Assembly (NCBI GenBank): GCA_013141495.1
Contig: JABFQV010000009.1
Span: 153,423-217,422 of the forward strand
Source: Methylotenera sp.
GTDB lineage: Bacteria > Pseudomonadota > Gammaproteobacteria > Burkholderiales > Methylophilaceae
Length of the DNA stretch: 64,000 nt
Direction of reading: 5' to 3'
The notes under the pieces were generated by a model. The model ran no database searches. It was not told the DNA's origin and worked only from the letters and a program-made list of their open reading frames with translations. Below are positions 31,391 through 40,834 of the stretch, one piece after another (position 1 is the first letter of the stretch; every line of letters begins with the position of its first letter). The translations under genes were made by a program, and so were the position numbers.

Positions 31391-32440
31391 TTGAGTGCCA
31401 ATGATTCAGATAAAACTTCTATTAGCTACCGCGATGCAGGCGTGGATATGGAGGCGGGCGATGCGCTGGTTGAGCAAATTAAACCGTTTGCCAAGCGCAC
31501 CATGCGCCCTGAAGTATTAGCCGGCATCGGTGGTTTTGGTTCACTGTTTGCGCTACCACAAAAGTTCAAAGAGCCCATTTTGGTTTCAGGGACTGATGGC
31601 GTAGGCACTAAGCTTAAACTTGCGTTTGAACTGAATAAACACGATACCGTTGGCATTGATTTAGTCGCCATGAGTGTGAACGACATTTTAGTGCAAGGCG
31701 CTGAACCGCTGTTCTTTTTGGATTACTTTGCTTGCGGCAAGTTAGAAGTTGGTACGGCAGCACTTGTGATTAAAGGCATTGCTGAAGGCTGTGAGCAATC
31801 TGGCTGCGCACTGGTGGGTGGTGAAACCGCTGAAATGCCAGGCATGTATCCAGCAGGCGAATATGACTTGGCAGGCTTTGCGGTGGGTTGCGTGGATAAA
31901 GCCAACATTATTAACGGCACCACCATTGAGGCTGGTGACGTGGTGCTGGGGCTGGCTTCAAGCGGTGCGCATTCAAACGGCTACTCATTGATTCGTAAGC
32001 TGATTGAAAAATCCGGTATTGATTTTGAGTCGGACTTCCATGGTAAAAAATTCAAAGACGTAGTGATGGCGCCTACGCGTATTTATGTGAAATCTTTACT
32101 AAAACTGATTGAAGCCATGCCGGTAAAAGGCATGGCACATATCACCGGTGGCGGCATTACCGAAAATATTCCACGCGTGCTACCAGCAGGCCTAACGGCT
32201 GAGATTAAAGCGGCTAGCTGGCAGTTGCCACCGTTGTTTCAATGGCTGCAAGCGCAGGGCAACATGGTGCCAAGTGAAATGTATAAAACATTCAACTGTG
32301 GCATTGGCATGGCGGTGATTGTGGCAAAAGAACATGCGGCAGCGGCTAAAGCATTGCTGGAAACTTCGGGTGAAACTGTGTTTGAGATTGGCCAAATTCG
32401 CGCACAAAATGCAGGTGAAGCACCAACTATTGTCGTTTAG
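31391..32440 (+). CDS. purM: Phosphoribosylformylglycinamidine cyclo-ligase (AIR synthetase)
   Basis: 349 residues from a TTG at 31391, which gives the expected distance to the conserved SYRDAGVD motif; the next in-frame ATG is inside that motif. Signatures [35 protein letters not shown] and [16 protein letters not shown] are intact. The enzyme closes FGAM to AIR in purine synthesis with ATP. No other pur genes are adjacent. Confidence 0.96.
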   Translation: MSANDSDKTSISYRDAGVDMEAGDALVEQIKPFAKRTMRPEVLAGIGGFGSLFALPQKFKEPILVSGTDGVGTKLKLAFELNKHDTVGIDLVAMSVNDILVQGAEPLFFLDYFACGKLEVGTAALVIKGIAEGCEQSGCALVGGETAEMPGMYPAGEYDLAGFAVGCVDKANIINGTTIEAGDVVLGLASSGAHSNGYSLIRKLIEKSGIDFESDFHGKKFKDVVMAPTRIYVKSLLKLIEAMPVKGMAHITGGGITENIPRVLPAGLTAEIKAASWQLPPLFQWLQAQGNMVPSEMYKTFNCGIGMAVIVAKEHAAAAKALLETSGETVFEIGQIRAQNAGEAPTIVV

Positions 32441-32510
32441 TTGGTTTTGTAGGTAACGATTGCTGGTTTGATGCGTTAAAGGTGATGTGTCTAAAATTAC
32501 AGGGATTTTT

Positions 32511-33239
32511 ATGTTTAATCACATCAAAGGTTTGAGTTTTGTTTTTTTTCTGTTTGCAGGCTCAATCGCGTTCGCACAGCCAGCCGTAACATCAAAAGCC
32601 GCGTTACCTAAACAGATTCAGGCTAAGTATGAAGTCACCAAAAACGGCCAGCCTTTTGCTAACGTACATGAGCAATTCTCAATCACTGACAATACTTATA
32701 AAGTGGAAAGCATTACCAAAGGCATCGGTGTTTATGCTTTGTTCGGTGAACGCCAATTAACCAGTGTTGGTGAAGTGACAGCGCAAGGATTAAAGCCAAC
32801 CCGCTTCGAGCTGCATCAAGGTGATAATGCAAAAAAATCATTATTGGCGGATTTTGACTGGGTTAAACAAAACTTAACCATGACAGTGAAAGGCCGGGTG
32901 AAAGAAGCAAGCCTTGCACCAGGGTCGCAAGATTTAGCAAGCTACGCCTACCAATTTATGTTTTTGCCTACGCCGCTAAAAGACACCATTACAGTAGTAC
33001 TCACCACTGGTAAAAAGCTGAACAATTACCACTATAGAATCAACCCAGTGTTGGAAGTCATTGAGAATGCAGGTGTTCAGTACAAAACCCTGCATCTTGA
33101 GCCGCCTGAACAAAACGGCGCTGAGACTAAAGAGCTGTGGTTAGCTACTGAGCATTATTATGTGCCAGTGCGCATTATGATGATTGACGAAAACGGGCAA
33201 AAGCTCGAGCAAACATTAACTGAATTACACGTGAAGTAG
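32511..33239 (+). CDS. DUF3108 domain periplasmic protein
   Basis: 242 residues from the ATG at 32511, 7 bases after AGGGA; a GTG at 32487 would add eight residues ahead of the signal peptide. The signal peptide ends around SIAFA. The rest matches DUF3108 in pattern (YEVTKNGQPFANVHEQFSI...). Members are predicted beta-rich envelope proteins without a known role; some are placed with lipid or polymer export. It lies between purM and the rRNA methyltransferase gene. Confidence 0.8.
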   Translation: MFNHIKGLSFVFFLFAGSIAFAQPAVTSKAALPKQIQAKYEVTKNGQPFANVHEQFSITDNTYKVESITKGIGVYALFGERQLTSVGEVTAQGLKPTRFELHQGDNAKKSLLADFDWVKQNLTMTVKGRVKEASLAPGSQDLASYAYQFMFLPTPLKDTITVVLTTGKKLNNYHYRINPVLEVIENAGVQYKTLHLEPPEQNGAETKELWLATEHYYVPVRIMMIDENGQKLEQTLTELHVK

Positions 33240-33291
33240 ATGCAAGTGTTCTGCATTTACATTCACTACAACGACTAATAGAGAAATCAAT

Positions 33292-34914
33292 ATGACGCCA
33301 AATTTAATACGGCAAGCTTCGGTAATGTTATCTAATCTGCTTGAATTCAACAGCCCCGCAGATGTGAAATTAAGTGAATTTTTTCGCAACAATCGTGATC
33401 TAGGCACTAAAGAGCGCGCCTTTGTGGCAGAAAGCGTTTATGGCGTGCTACGCCGTTTACGCTTTCTTAGCACAGTGACTGCTAATGATGAAAACGATCC
33501 TGATGATGCGCGTAAGCTGGTGTTGGCCTGGATGTTACGCATACAAGGCATGAGCATCCAAAAAATTACACCTATGTTGAGTGAGCAGCAAATCGAGTGG
33601 GCGCATACCATTAAAGCAAAATCCACCGAAAATATGCCGTTAGCCGTGCAGGCCGATGTACGCGATTGGCTGTGGGATAAACTGGTCGCGCAATATGGAG
33701 AAAGTGAAGCGCTCACCATTGCGCGTAGCATGCACGAATCCGCCACGCTGGATTTACGCGTCAACACCATTAAAGCCACGCGTGACGAAGTATTAGCAAA
33801 GTTCATTGCAGAAAACACCACGGGTGAAGCTAACATTACAAAAACGCCTTATTCACCAATCGGCCTGCGTATGCCGCTACGTTTGAACATCAGCCGTCAC
33901 GTGCTGTTTACCGAAGGTCAGATTGAAGTGCAAGATGAAGGTAGCCAGATATTAGCGCACTTGGTAGCACCCAAACGCGGCATGATGGTGGCAGATTTTT
34001 GTGCCGGTGCAGGCGGAAAAACACTGGCGATGGGTGCGTTGATGCGCAACACCGGCCGTTTGTATGCATTTGATATATCAGCAAAACGTCTGCATAGTTT
34101 GGGGCAGCGCCTAAAACGCTCAGGGTTAAGTAACCTCAATGCACAAAGCATTAGCAGTGAAAATGACCCTAAACTTAAACGTCTGAACGGAAAGTTTGAC
34201 CGCGTGCTAGTTGACGCCCCCTGCACGGGCTTAGGCACTTTGCGTCGCAATCCAGACCTTAAATGGCGCCAAACACCGCAAGACTTAGCTGAGCTTACCG
34301 TAAAACAGGTCAACATTTTAGCGCGTGCCGCTAAGTTGACCAAGGCTGGCGGGCGCCTGATTTACTCCACATGTAGCTTGCTTAAAGATGAGAACGAACA
34401 AATTGCTGAAGGCTTTTTAGCAACGCATCCTGATTTTAAATTACTGAATGCTGCCGAGATTTTAAGTCAGCAGCAAATCAATCTAGATACAGGACCATAC
34501 CTAAAACTACTGCCACATTTACATAATACCGATGGCTTTTTTGCTGCGGTGTTTGAAAAACTGGATGCGAGTGCGCCAGAGAAAAAAACTTCACCCGCCG
34601 TTACTATTGAGCCGGTGATAGCGGTGGCACCATCGGTTGACGAGCCAAAAACCAAGAAACCTGCAACAGTCAAAAAAGCCGCTGCGCCGAAGAGTATTAA
34701 ATTAGCCGAAGTGGACGCTGTAGCAGATGACATTGCTGCGACCGAACCCTTACCGATCAAGACAAAAGCAGCGGTAAAACCAAAAGCTACCAAAGCCGTG
34801 AAAGAAAAAGTCGTTAAAGAGAAAATTGTGAAAGAAAAAGTAGTAAAAGTAGCTGTCATTAAAGAAAAAGTGGCTAAACCTAAAGTGGTAAAAGTTAAGG
34901 CCACTAAAGAATAG
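33292..34914 (+). CDS. RsmB/NOP-family RNA m5C methyltransferase with Lys-rich tail
   Basis: 540 residues. An N-terminal NusB/RsmB-like helical region (1-150) precedes a Rossmann core with VADFCAGAGGKTLAMG (SAM site), DAPCTG (Cys311) and the motif VI STCS (Cys361), the two cysteines of RsmB-type m5C enzymes. Residues 423-540 form a low-complexity tail with KVVKEKIVKEK-like repeats, which standard RsmB lacks. The tail is probably disordered and RNA-binding. The exact rRNA target is not certain. dctA-like gene follows after 7 bases. Confidence 0.85.
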   Translation: MTPNLIRQASVMLSNLLEFNSPADVKLSEFFRNNRDLGTKERAFVAESVYGVLRRLRFLSTVTANDENDPDDARKLVLAWMLRIQGMSIQKITPMLSEQQIEWAHTIKAKSTENMPLAVQADVRDWLWDKLVAQYGESEALTIARSMHESATLDLRVNTIKATRDEVLAKFIAENTTGEANITKTPYSPIGLRMPLRLNISRHVLFTEGQIEVQDEGSQILAHLVAPKRGMMVADFCAGAGGKTLAMGALMRNTGRLYAFDISAKRLHSLGQRLKRSGLSNLNAQSISSENDPKLKRLNGKFDRVLVDAPCTGLGTLRRNPDLKWRQTPQDLAELTVKQVNILARAAKLTKAGGRLIYSTCSLLKDENEQIAEGFLATHPDFKLLNAAEILSQQQINLDTGPYLKLLPHLHNTDGFFAAVFEKLDASAPEKKTSPAVTIEPVIAVAPSVDEPKTKKPATVKKAAAPKSIKLAEVDAVADDIAATEPLPIKTKAAVKPKATKAVKEKVVKEKIVKEKVVKVAVIKEKVAKPKVVKVKATKE

Positions 34915-34921
34915 CCAACGC

Positions 34922-36175
34922 GTGAAACTGCCCAGTCTTAACATTCAAATACTACTCGGCACCACTTTGGGTGTTGCCATTGGTTTATATTTTAACGAGC
35001 TGGGTGCTGATCATACTGTTGTAAAAAGCGGCCTGTATGCATCTGGCCTAGTTGGCACGCTATTTATTGATTTACTTAAAATGATCTTGATTCCGCTGGT
35101 GTTATGCTCAATTTCGGTGGGCATTGCCAATCTGCGTCAACATCAACAAATGCATCGCGTTTGGGTAAGCGCGATGCTGTTTTTTGTTACCACTATGATG
35201 ATTGCCATCAGCCTCGCGTTAATTGCCGGCAATTATTTTAAACCTGGTAGTGGCTTGCAAATGACCATGTTTGAAAATGCCATGCAGAACTTTGAGGCAA
35301 AACAGTTGCCGTTACCTGAGTTTTTTGCCCAATTTTTACATGGTTTATTTATCAACCCATTTACAGCGCTAGCACAGAACAATGTACTCGCCGTGGTGAT
35401 GTTTGCGCTTATTTTAGGTATTACGCTGGTAATGGGCGGAGAGCGCTTTAAACAGACCCGCACTTTGCTAGAAGAAGCGTTAGACGTCACTATGCTAATA
35501 GTGGGCTGGATCATGCGGCTAGCACCGTTTGGCATTATGGCACTGCTGATTAAACTGGTCGCGGCGCAAGATGTGGTGATGCTAGGGATACTCGCCAAAT
35601 TTGTTGCAGTGGTGGTTGGCACCACCTTACTGCACGGCATGGTTGTGTTGCCGCTGATTTTATACTTGTTTACCCGTAAATCGCCCTTGTGGTTTTTTCG
35701 TGGCGCGCGTGAGGCGTTGCTAACTGCCTTTGCCACCAGCTCAAGTGCGGCAACACTACCCATTACCATGCGTTGCACAACACAGCATTTACACGTTAAA
35801 CCAGAAATAGCCGGCTTTGTATTGCCGTTAGGCGCAACCGTCAATATGGATGGCACTGCTTTGTATGAAGCTGCGGCGGCACTATTTGTTGCCAACTTAG
35901 TCGGCATAGAGTTAAGCTTTGTGCAGCAATTAGTCGTGTTTTTTATCGCAATGATCGCCGCCATGGGCGCACCGGGCATTCCAAGTGCAGGCATGGTGAC
36001 CATGGTGATGGTATTGCAGTCTGTGGGTCTGCCAGCTGAGGCGATTGCCATTTTATTACCAATAGACAGATTGCTAGATACCTTGCGTACTACCGTCAAT
36101 GTAGAAGGCGATATGGTGGGCAGTTTAGTGGTACAGAAGCTCACTTTGCACAACGCTAATAAGCCCGCTAACTAG
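34922..36175 (+). CDS. Dicarboxylate/amino acid:cation symporter (DAACS)
   Basis: 417 residues from a GTG at 34922. Eight membrane segments plus two re-entrant loops: the serine-rich TAFATSSSAATLPITMRC (HP1) and the substrate motif GATVNMDGTALYEAAAALFVA, with APGIPSAGMVTMVMVLQ (HP2). DAACS proteins take up C4-dicarboxylates or glutamate/aspartate with protons or sodium. Substrate is not decided by sequence. Probably translated from the transcript of the upstream methyltransferase gene. Confidence 0.88.
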   Translation: MKLPSLNIQILLGTTLGVAIGLYFNELGADHTVVKSGLYASGLVGTLFIDLLKMILIPLVLCSISVGIANLRQHQQMHRVWVSAMLFFVTTMMIAISLALIAGNYFKPGSGLQMTMFENAMQNFEAKQLPLPEFFAQFLHGLFINPFTALAQNNVLAVVMFALILGITLVMGGERFKQTRTLLEEALDVTMLIVGWIMRLAPFGIMALLIKLVAAQDVVMLGILAKFVAVVVGTTLLHGMVVLPLILYLFTRKSPLWFFRGAREALLTAFATSSSAATLPITMRCTTQHLHVKPEIAGFVLPLGATVNMDGTALYEAAAALFVANLVGIELSFVQQLVVFFIAMIAAMGAPGIPSAGMVTMVMVLQSVGLPAEAIAILLPIDRLLDTLRTTVNVEGDMVGSLVVQKLTLHNANKPAN

Positions 36176-36280
36176 CGTTAAATATTAACTATAACTACAT
36201 TATCGTAACCTACGTTACCATCTATTTTGAATAAATTGAAAAAGCCACTTTAGTTAGCAGTCTATTCAATAATTCAGCAA

Positions 36281-38503
36281 TCACACCCGCCGCCGTGCCT
36301 CAATGACGTTCGGCACACCCTGGATCAGCGCCAGCAGACGGCTAAGTTGCTCTAGGTTCGAAATCTCAATCGAAAATTGCATCAATGCCAGATTATTCCT
36401 AGTCATGGTGTTGGCCTTGGTGGCGTTAATCTTTTCGCGGGCGAATAGGTCGCTAATGTCGCGCAATAGGCCTTGGCGGTCTTGAGCTTCCACCTCAATA
36501 TCAACGTCCATATAGACATTCTGGCCTCCTCCCCACTGGGCGCCGAGCAGGCGGTTGCGCCGAAGCTCTGGCAATCGCACGATGAAGGTGCAGGTCCTGC
36601 GATGGATAGTCACCCCATGATCTCGGGTGAGATAGCCGACAATCGCATCTGGCGGCACAGGTTTGCAACATTTAGCGCTGCTAGTTTGCAAGTTACCAAT
36701 ACCTTCAATCACGACCCCGGTCTGAGATTGTATAGCGTTGATACGCCCTACCGTAAGCCGCTTGGCAGCTGCGTCAGGTCTAGGCGCGGCATCCTCCTGA
36801 ACTGCAAGCGCGATTTGATGCGAGCCAACATCCCCGCGACCGATAGCAGCCAAAAAATCTTCCAGCTTCTCAAAGTGAAGTTTCTGTGCGATTTTTTCTT
36901 GATTGACCGCACCGACACCAGCACGGTGCAACTCGCGGTCCAGTTTCACCCGACCCTGCGCAACATTTTCATCGAAATGCTGATATTTGAACCAGTGCCT
37001 GACCTTGGCACGAGCGCTCGGGCTCTGCAGATAACCAAGCGCGCTATTTAACCAGTCACGGCTAGGTGAGCCATGTTTAGATGTCAGAATTTCTACTCGT
37101 TGCCCATTTTCCAGCTTGGTGTTGAGTGGCACGATGCTTCCATTTACCTTGGCACCACGCGTGCGATGCCCCAGATCGGTATGCAGGGTGTAGGCAAAAT
37201 CAATCGGGGTGGCACCCTTGGGCAGGTCGATGACTTTGCCCTGCGGCGTAAGCACATAGACTTTGTCCTGAAACAACTCACTCTTGAATTGCTCCAGAAG
37301 ATCACCACTGTCTGACACCTCATCCTTCCATGCCAGTATCTGTCGTAACCAGGCGATTTTTTCGTCGAATATAGCGTCAGACTTACCGCCTTCTTTGTAG
37401 CGCCAGTGTGCCGCGACACCCAGTTCAGAGTGCTGATGCATCTCGAAAGTGCGAATCTGAACCTCCAGCGCCAAGCCGCGTGGTCCGCTCACGGCGGTAT
37501 GCAATGAACGGTAATTATTACTCTTGGGGCGCGCGATGTAATCATCAAACTCACCTGGAATAGGCTGCCATAAGTTGTGAATCAGACCGAGCACACTGTA
37601 GCAATCCTTGATGTCATCAACCAGAATTCTCACCGCACGCACATCATATAGCTCGCTAAAATCCAGGCGCTTGCTCTTCATCTTCTTGATGATGCTATAA
37701 ATGTGCTTGGGCCGTCCACTCACCTCCCCCGTGATGCCAGATTGGCTCAGCTCGCATTTTAGCTGGCTCACCACATCTATAATGTACTGCTCTCGGTCAA
37801 CGCGGCGTTCGTCCAGCATCTTTGCAACGTCCTTATAGAGCTGCGGCTCCAAGTAACGTAGAGAGAGGTCCTCCAGCTCCCATTTGATCTGCCACACACC
37901 AAGGCGGTTAGCCAGCGGCGCAAAGATGCCCAGACTTTCCTGCGCAATCCGCTTCTGAAGCGCTACGCCGGCACCCGACAAACGGCGCAAGGTTTGCGTA
38001 CGCTCTGCCAATTTAATTAACACCACGCGGATATCTTGCACCATGGCCAGCAGCATTTTTCGCAGACTTTCTATCTGCTGCAAGTGGTCGCCATTTTTCC
38101 GGTCCTGATCGTGCAACCCTTCAAACTCGCTGAACTCCTGAATTTGCTCCATGCGTGAAATGCCTTCGACCAAGCCGGCAATATTGGCGCCGAAACGAGC
38201 TTCCAGCGTTGCTCGCCAATCATCTAGATACTCAGGCACTGCATGCAATATCGTGGCAGCAATTGTTTCTACATCCATGTTCATGTCGATGAGAATCGTC
38301 GCCGCACCCAGCGCATGCTGCAACAGCGGCGCTCCCGTCAGCTCCGCATGACCAGAGTAAAGAGGAGCAACCAAGTCGCAGGCATCGCGTATCAACTCGA
38401 TTTCGGCAAGCGAAAAACGCTTCGCTGAAGATTCAATCCATACGGAAACGTCGCTCCCATCAGAGGCGAGCAAAGCAGAATTTGGGTTGTGAACAGAAAT
38501 CAT
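36281..38503 (-). CDS. relA: (p)ppGpp synthetase RelA
   Basis: 740 residues. The N-terminal HD domain is degenerate: the hydrolase HD pair reads HA (87-88, ILHAVPEY), so it should not hydrolyse ppGpp. The synthetase domain is intact (YDVRAVRILVDDIKDCYSVLG, PGEFDDYIARPKSNNYRSLHTAV), followed by TGS (VYVLTPQGKVIDLPKGATPIDFAYTLH) and a C-terminal ACT domain (DVDIEVEAQDRQGLLRDIS). This is the ribosome-dependent stringent-response synthetase, not the bifunctional SpoT. By eye the gene is richer in G and C and uses more CTC, CAG and GCC codons than its neighbours. Confidence 0.95.
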   Translation of the reverse strand: MISVHNPNSALLASDGSDVSVWIESSAKRFSLAEIELIRDACDLVAPLYSGHAELTGAPLLQHALGAATILIDMNMDVETIAATILHAVPEYLDDWRATLEARFGANIAGLVEGISRMEQIQEFSEFEGLHDQDRKNGDHLQQIESLRKMLLAMVQDIRVVLIKLAERTQTLRRLSGAGVALQKRIAQESLGIFAPLANRLGVWQIKWELEDLSLRYLEPQLYKDVAKMLDERRVDREQYIIDVVSQLKCELSQSGITGEVSGRPKHIYSIIKKMKSKRLDFSELYDVRAVRILVDDIKDCYSVLGLIHNLWQPIPGEFDDYIARPKSNNYRSLHTAVSGPRGLALEVQIRTFEMHQHSELGVAAHWRYKEGGKSDAIFDEKIAWLRQILAWKDEVSDSGDLLEQFKSELFQDKVYVLTPQGKVIDLPKGATPIDFAYTLHTDLGHRTRGAKVNGSIVPLNTKLENGQRVEILTSKHGSPSRDWLNSALGYLQSPSARAKVRHWFKYQHFDENVAQGRVKLDRELHRAGVGAVNQEKIAQKLHFEKLEDFLAAIGRGDVGSHQIALAVQEDAAPRPDAAAKRLTVGRINAIQSQTGVVIEGIGNLQTSSAKCCKPVPPDAIVGYLTRDHGVTIHRRTCTFIVRLPELRRNRLLGAQWGGGQNVYMDVDIEVEAQDRQGLLRDISDLFAREKINATKANTMTRNNLALMQFSIEISNLEQLSRLLALIQGVPNVIEARRRV

Positions 38504-38773
38504 AGGATATTATCGCATCAAAGCACCTGATTATGCGTTGAACAGTCCGTGTTCGACGATATTCGATTATGGAAAGCTTTGTCACTTTACTTTAAATCTG
38601 CGAGCGCTGGTTTAGATTGAGTATCTAAAAGGATGGGCTGAGCAAATAACAACAACCTCAATTTAGTCGATTTATAATTCGCACATATTGTGAGTGCTCA
38701 CTAACTGCATGCCGTAGCGCTAAAAATCCTACACAGCCCCTACATGAAGTCAAAATGGTGAAGTAAAAGCACA
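38504..38773. other. Intergenic region upstream of relA
   Basis: This stretch between the relA start and the tRNA terminator contains no open frame of note. It should hold the relA promoter on the minus strand. No RNA fold or repeat was recognised. Confidence 0.4.
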
Positions 38774-38805
38774 AATAAAAAAGCCTCACAACGCTGTGAG
38801 GCTTA
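38774..38805 (-). terminator. Intrinsic terminator of the tRNA transcript
   Basis: Read on the minus strand, a 9-base stem (38797-38805 with 38782-38790, AAGCCTCAC/GTGAGGCTT) is followed by a T-rich run (38774-38783). It lies 9 bases beyond the tRNA-His CCA end. Confidence 0.85.
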
Positions 38806-38813
38806 TAAATACT

Positions 38814-38890
38814 GGGGTGGCTGATGGGGCTCGAACCCACGACAACAGGAATCACAATCCTGGACTCTACCAACTGAGCTACAGCCACCA
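38814..38890 (-). tRNA. tRNA-His (GTG)
   Basis: Full cloverleaf on the minus strand: acceptor GTGGCTG/CAGCCAC, anticodon loop ATTGTGATT with anticodon GTG, T loop GGTTCGAGCCC, and encoded CCA at 38814-38816. The extra G at position -1 (38890) pairs opposite discriminator C, the tRNA-His identity element. Confidence 0.97.
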
Positions 38891-38906
38891 TAGAGACTTT
38901 TAAACT

Positions 38907-38982
38907 GGTCTGCCCGACAGGAATCGAACCTGTAACCCCCAGCTTAGAAGGCTGGTGCTCTATCCGGTTGAGCTACGGGCAG
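38907..38982 (-). tRNA. tRNA-Arg (TCT)
   Basis: Cloverleaf on the minus strand: acceptor CTGCCCG/CGGGCAG, anticodon loop CCTTCTAAG with anticodon TCT, T arm ACAGGTTCGATTCCTGT, discriminator A and encoded CCA at 38907-38909. Lies 16 bases upstream of tRNA-His. Confidence 0.96.
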
Positions 38983-39038
38983 ATTTGGTTACAAGGGCTT
39001 ATACTGAAGCAGTATAATTTTTTTCGGGTTGACTTTAA

Positions 39039-39078
39039 TTTTTGCAGCTTGAATTTTAAACGATTCAAGCTGCAAAAA
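39039..39078. repeat. Perfect palindrome between tRNA-Pro and tRNA-Arg
   Basis: Arms 39039-39054 and 39063-39078 (TTTTTGCAGCTTGAAT/ATTCAAGCTGCAAAAA) pair perfectly around an 8-base loop. The U run precedes the stem on both strands rather than following it, so it may be a processing signal or a bidirectional terminator of atypical form. Confidence 0.6.
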
Positions 39079-39082
39079 AATA

Positions 39083-39159
39083 TGGTCGGCGTGGAGAGAT
39101 TCGAACTCCCGACATCCTGCTCCCAAAGCAGGCGCGCTACCAGGCTACGCTACACGCCG
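39083..39159 (-). tRNA. tRNA-Pro (TGG)
   Basis: Cloverleaf on the minus strand: acceptor CGGCGTG/CACGCCG, anticodon loop CTTTGGGAG with anticodon TGG, T arm GGGAGTTCGAATCTCTC, and encoded CCA at 39083-39085. First of the three tRNA genes; a palindrome separates it from tRNA-Arg, so it may be processed or transcribed separately. Confidence 0.97.
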
Positions 39160-39262
39160 AAGAGGCAGTAATATAACCAAAACTAAGCTCCAGGTCAATT
39201 GCTATATGTTAAAATCTCACTTTATTTTGCAAATTCATGAATTCTTAGATTAAAGCACACCA

Positions 39263-40120
39263 ATGACTGCTCAAATTATCGATGGCAAAGCGATTGCCGA
39301 AAACTTATTAAATTCAATTAAGGCACGCATCGACCAGCGCTTACAGCTTAACAAACGCGCGCCTGGCCTAGCTGTAATTCTTGTAGGTGCGGACCCCGCC
39401 TCATCAATTTACGTGCGCAACAAACGTTTGGCTTGCGAAAAAGTCGGGGTGCGCTCGGTTGCTTATGATTTACCAGCTTCAACAACTGAATCAGAGTTGC
39501 TCACGCTGATTGAGCAATTGAATCAGGATGACACAATTGACGGCATTTTGGTACAAGCACCGTTGCCACATCAAATTAAAGACGAGCACGTTATCGAGCG
39601 TATCAGCCCCAATAAAGATGTGGATGGCTTCCACCCTTACAACATCGGCAGATTAGCTGTACGCCAGCCTACGTTGCGCTCATGCACCCCTTTTGGCGTC
39701 ATCAAGATGCTGCAAGCCAGCAACATCAACCTAATGGGCTTGGATGCGGTTGTGGTGGGCGTTTCTAACCACGTAGGTCGCCCAATGGGGCTGGAGCTGT
39801 TATTGGCAGGCTGCACCGTGACTAGCTGCCACCGCCACACTAAAGATTTAAGCAAAATTGTTGCGAATGCTGATTTGGTAATAGCCGCTGCAGGCAAGCC
39901 AGGGCTCATTAAAGGCGATTGGATTAAGCCAGGCGCTATTGTCATTGATATTGGGATCAACCGACTGCCTGATGGTCGCATTTGTGGTGATGTTGATTTT
40001 AACGCTGCAAAAGAACGTGCCGGCTGGATTACGCCAGTCCCAGGTGGCGTGGGCCCGATGACTGTGGCAACCTTGATGGAAAACACTTTACTTTCATTAG
40101 AGTTAAGCGAAGCGGAATAA
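39263..40120 (+). CDS. folD: Bifunctional methylene-THF dehydrogenase / methenyl-THF cyclohydrolase
   Basis: 285 residues. Substrate lysine region [13 protein letters not shown], cofactor-binding [27 protein letters not shown], and [13 protein letters not shown] and [18 protein letters not shown] are intact. FolD interconverts methylene-, methenyl- and formyl-tetrahydrofolate. In methylotrophs this links C1 flux to purine and thymidylate synthesis (inference). Divergent from the tRNA genes. Confidence 0.97.
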   Translation: MTAQIIDGKAIAENLLNSIKARIDQRLQLNKRAPGLAVILVGADPASSIYVRNKRLACEKVGVRSVAYDLPASTTESELLTLIEQLNQDDTIDGILVQAPLPHQIKDEHVIERISPNKDVDGFHPYNIGRLAVRQPTLRSCTPFGVIKMLQASNINLMGLDAVVVGVSNHVGRPMGLELLLAGCTVTSCHRHTKDLSKIVANADLVIAAAGKPGLIKGDWIKPGAIVIDIGINRLPDGRICGDVDFNAAKERAGWITPVPGGVGPMTVATLMENTLLSLELSEAE

Positions 40121-40186
40121 TCCAGAAAATTAAAGCTAAAAAGTTATTTAATCAATTCAAACAATTAGCCTAATTTTTTTGCACTT

Positions 40187-40215
40187 TTGCACGAAAGCTT
40201 TATTCAGTGTACACT
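40187..40215 (+). promoter_or_regulatory. Probable sigma-70 promoter of dksA
   Basis: TTGCAC (40187-40192), a 17-base spacer and TACACT (40210-40215). The transcript would carry a leader of about 78 bases that contains a small GCTAA/TTAGC hairpin followed by T-rich sequence. Confidence 0.65.
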
Positions 40216-40299
40216 CATGCGCTAATTTTATTACCTGCTAATTTTTTAGCGGATTTTCGGTTTTTATAGTTTTATTTTTTAAGTGTCTGGGTACCCATT

Positions 40300-40722
40300 A
40301 TGGCAGAAACGATTAGTAAGCAATTTACGCCTTATCAGGCAAAACCTGATGAAGAATACATGAACAAAAACCAGCTCAATCATTTTCGTAATATTTTGAA
40401 CAACTGGAAATCTGATCTGAGTGAAGAAATCGATCGCACCGTGCACACGATGCAAGATGAAGTCACTATGTTTGCAGACCCTAATGACCGTGCCAGCCAA
40501 GAATCCGACATGACATTAGAGCTACGCAATCGTGACCGTGAGCGTAAGTTGATTAAAAAAATTGATGAAACATTACGCAATATCGACAATGACGAATATG
40601 GCTATTGTGCAGGTTGTGGTGTTGAAATTGGCTTAAAACGCTTAGAAGCGCGACCAACCGCAACCTTGTGCATTGATTGCAAAACGCTGGATGAATTAAG
40701 AGAACGCCAAGTCGCTAAATAG
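40300..40722 (+). CDS. dksA: RNA polymerase-binding transcription factor DksA
   Basis: 140 residues. A long coiled coil (about 25-95), with acidic tip residues in the MFADPNDRASQESD segment, is followed by a four-cysteine zinc finger CAGC...CIDC (about 104-128). DksA enters the RNA polymerase secondary channel and strengthens ppGpp control of rRNA and amino-acid genes; relA lies about 2 kb away. Its own promoter and two downstream hairpins suggest a single-gene transcript. Confidence 0.96.
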   Translation: MAETISKQFTPYQAKPDEEYMNKNQLNHFRNILNNWKSDLSEEIDRTVHTMQDEVTMFADPNDRASQESDMTLELRNRDRERKLIKKIDETLRNIDNDEYGYCAGCGVEIGLKRLEARPTATLCIDCKTLDELRERQVAK

Positions 40723-40735
40723 TATGCAGTAAAAT

Positions 40736-40768
40736 ATGTAGCCATGAATTTACAGCTACATGTTTTTT
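40736..40768 (+). terminator. Terminator hairpin after dksA
   Basis: ATGTAGC (40736-40742) pairs with GCTACAT (40755-40761), followed by a run of T at 40763-40768. Stem is short, so a weak terminator. Confidence 0.55.
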
Positions 40769-40791
40769 AAATACTCAAGGTAACTGACATT

Positions 40792-40817
40792 AAAAAGCCC
40801 GCTTGCGCGGGCTTTTT
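40792..40817. terminator. Bidirectional terminator between dksA and pnp
   Basis: AAAAAGCCCGC (40792-40802) pairs with GCGGGCTTTTT (40807-40817) around a tetraloop-size loop. A-runs and T-runs on both sides serve dksA on plus and pnp on minus. Confidence 0.88.
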
Positions 40818-40834
40818 AATGTCTAACTAGATTT

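Noticed and set aside
36281..38503. Bifunctional SpoT/Rel rather than RelA
   Set aside because: The hydrolase HD pair is HA and surrounding histidine motif is degraded, so hydrolysis is unlikely.
38999..39024. TTATACTG/CAGTATAA hairpin plus T run as a terminator
   Set aside because: It points along the plus strand, where no gene lies upstream; the tRNAs here are on the minus strand. Probably chance or part of spacer structure.
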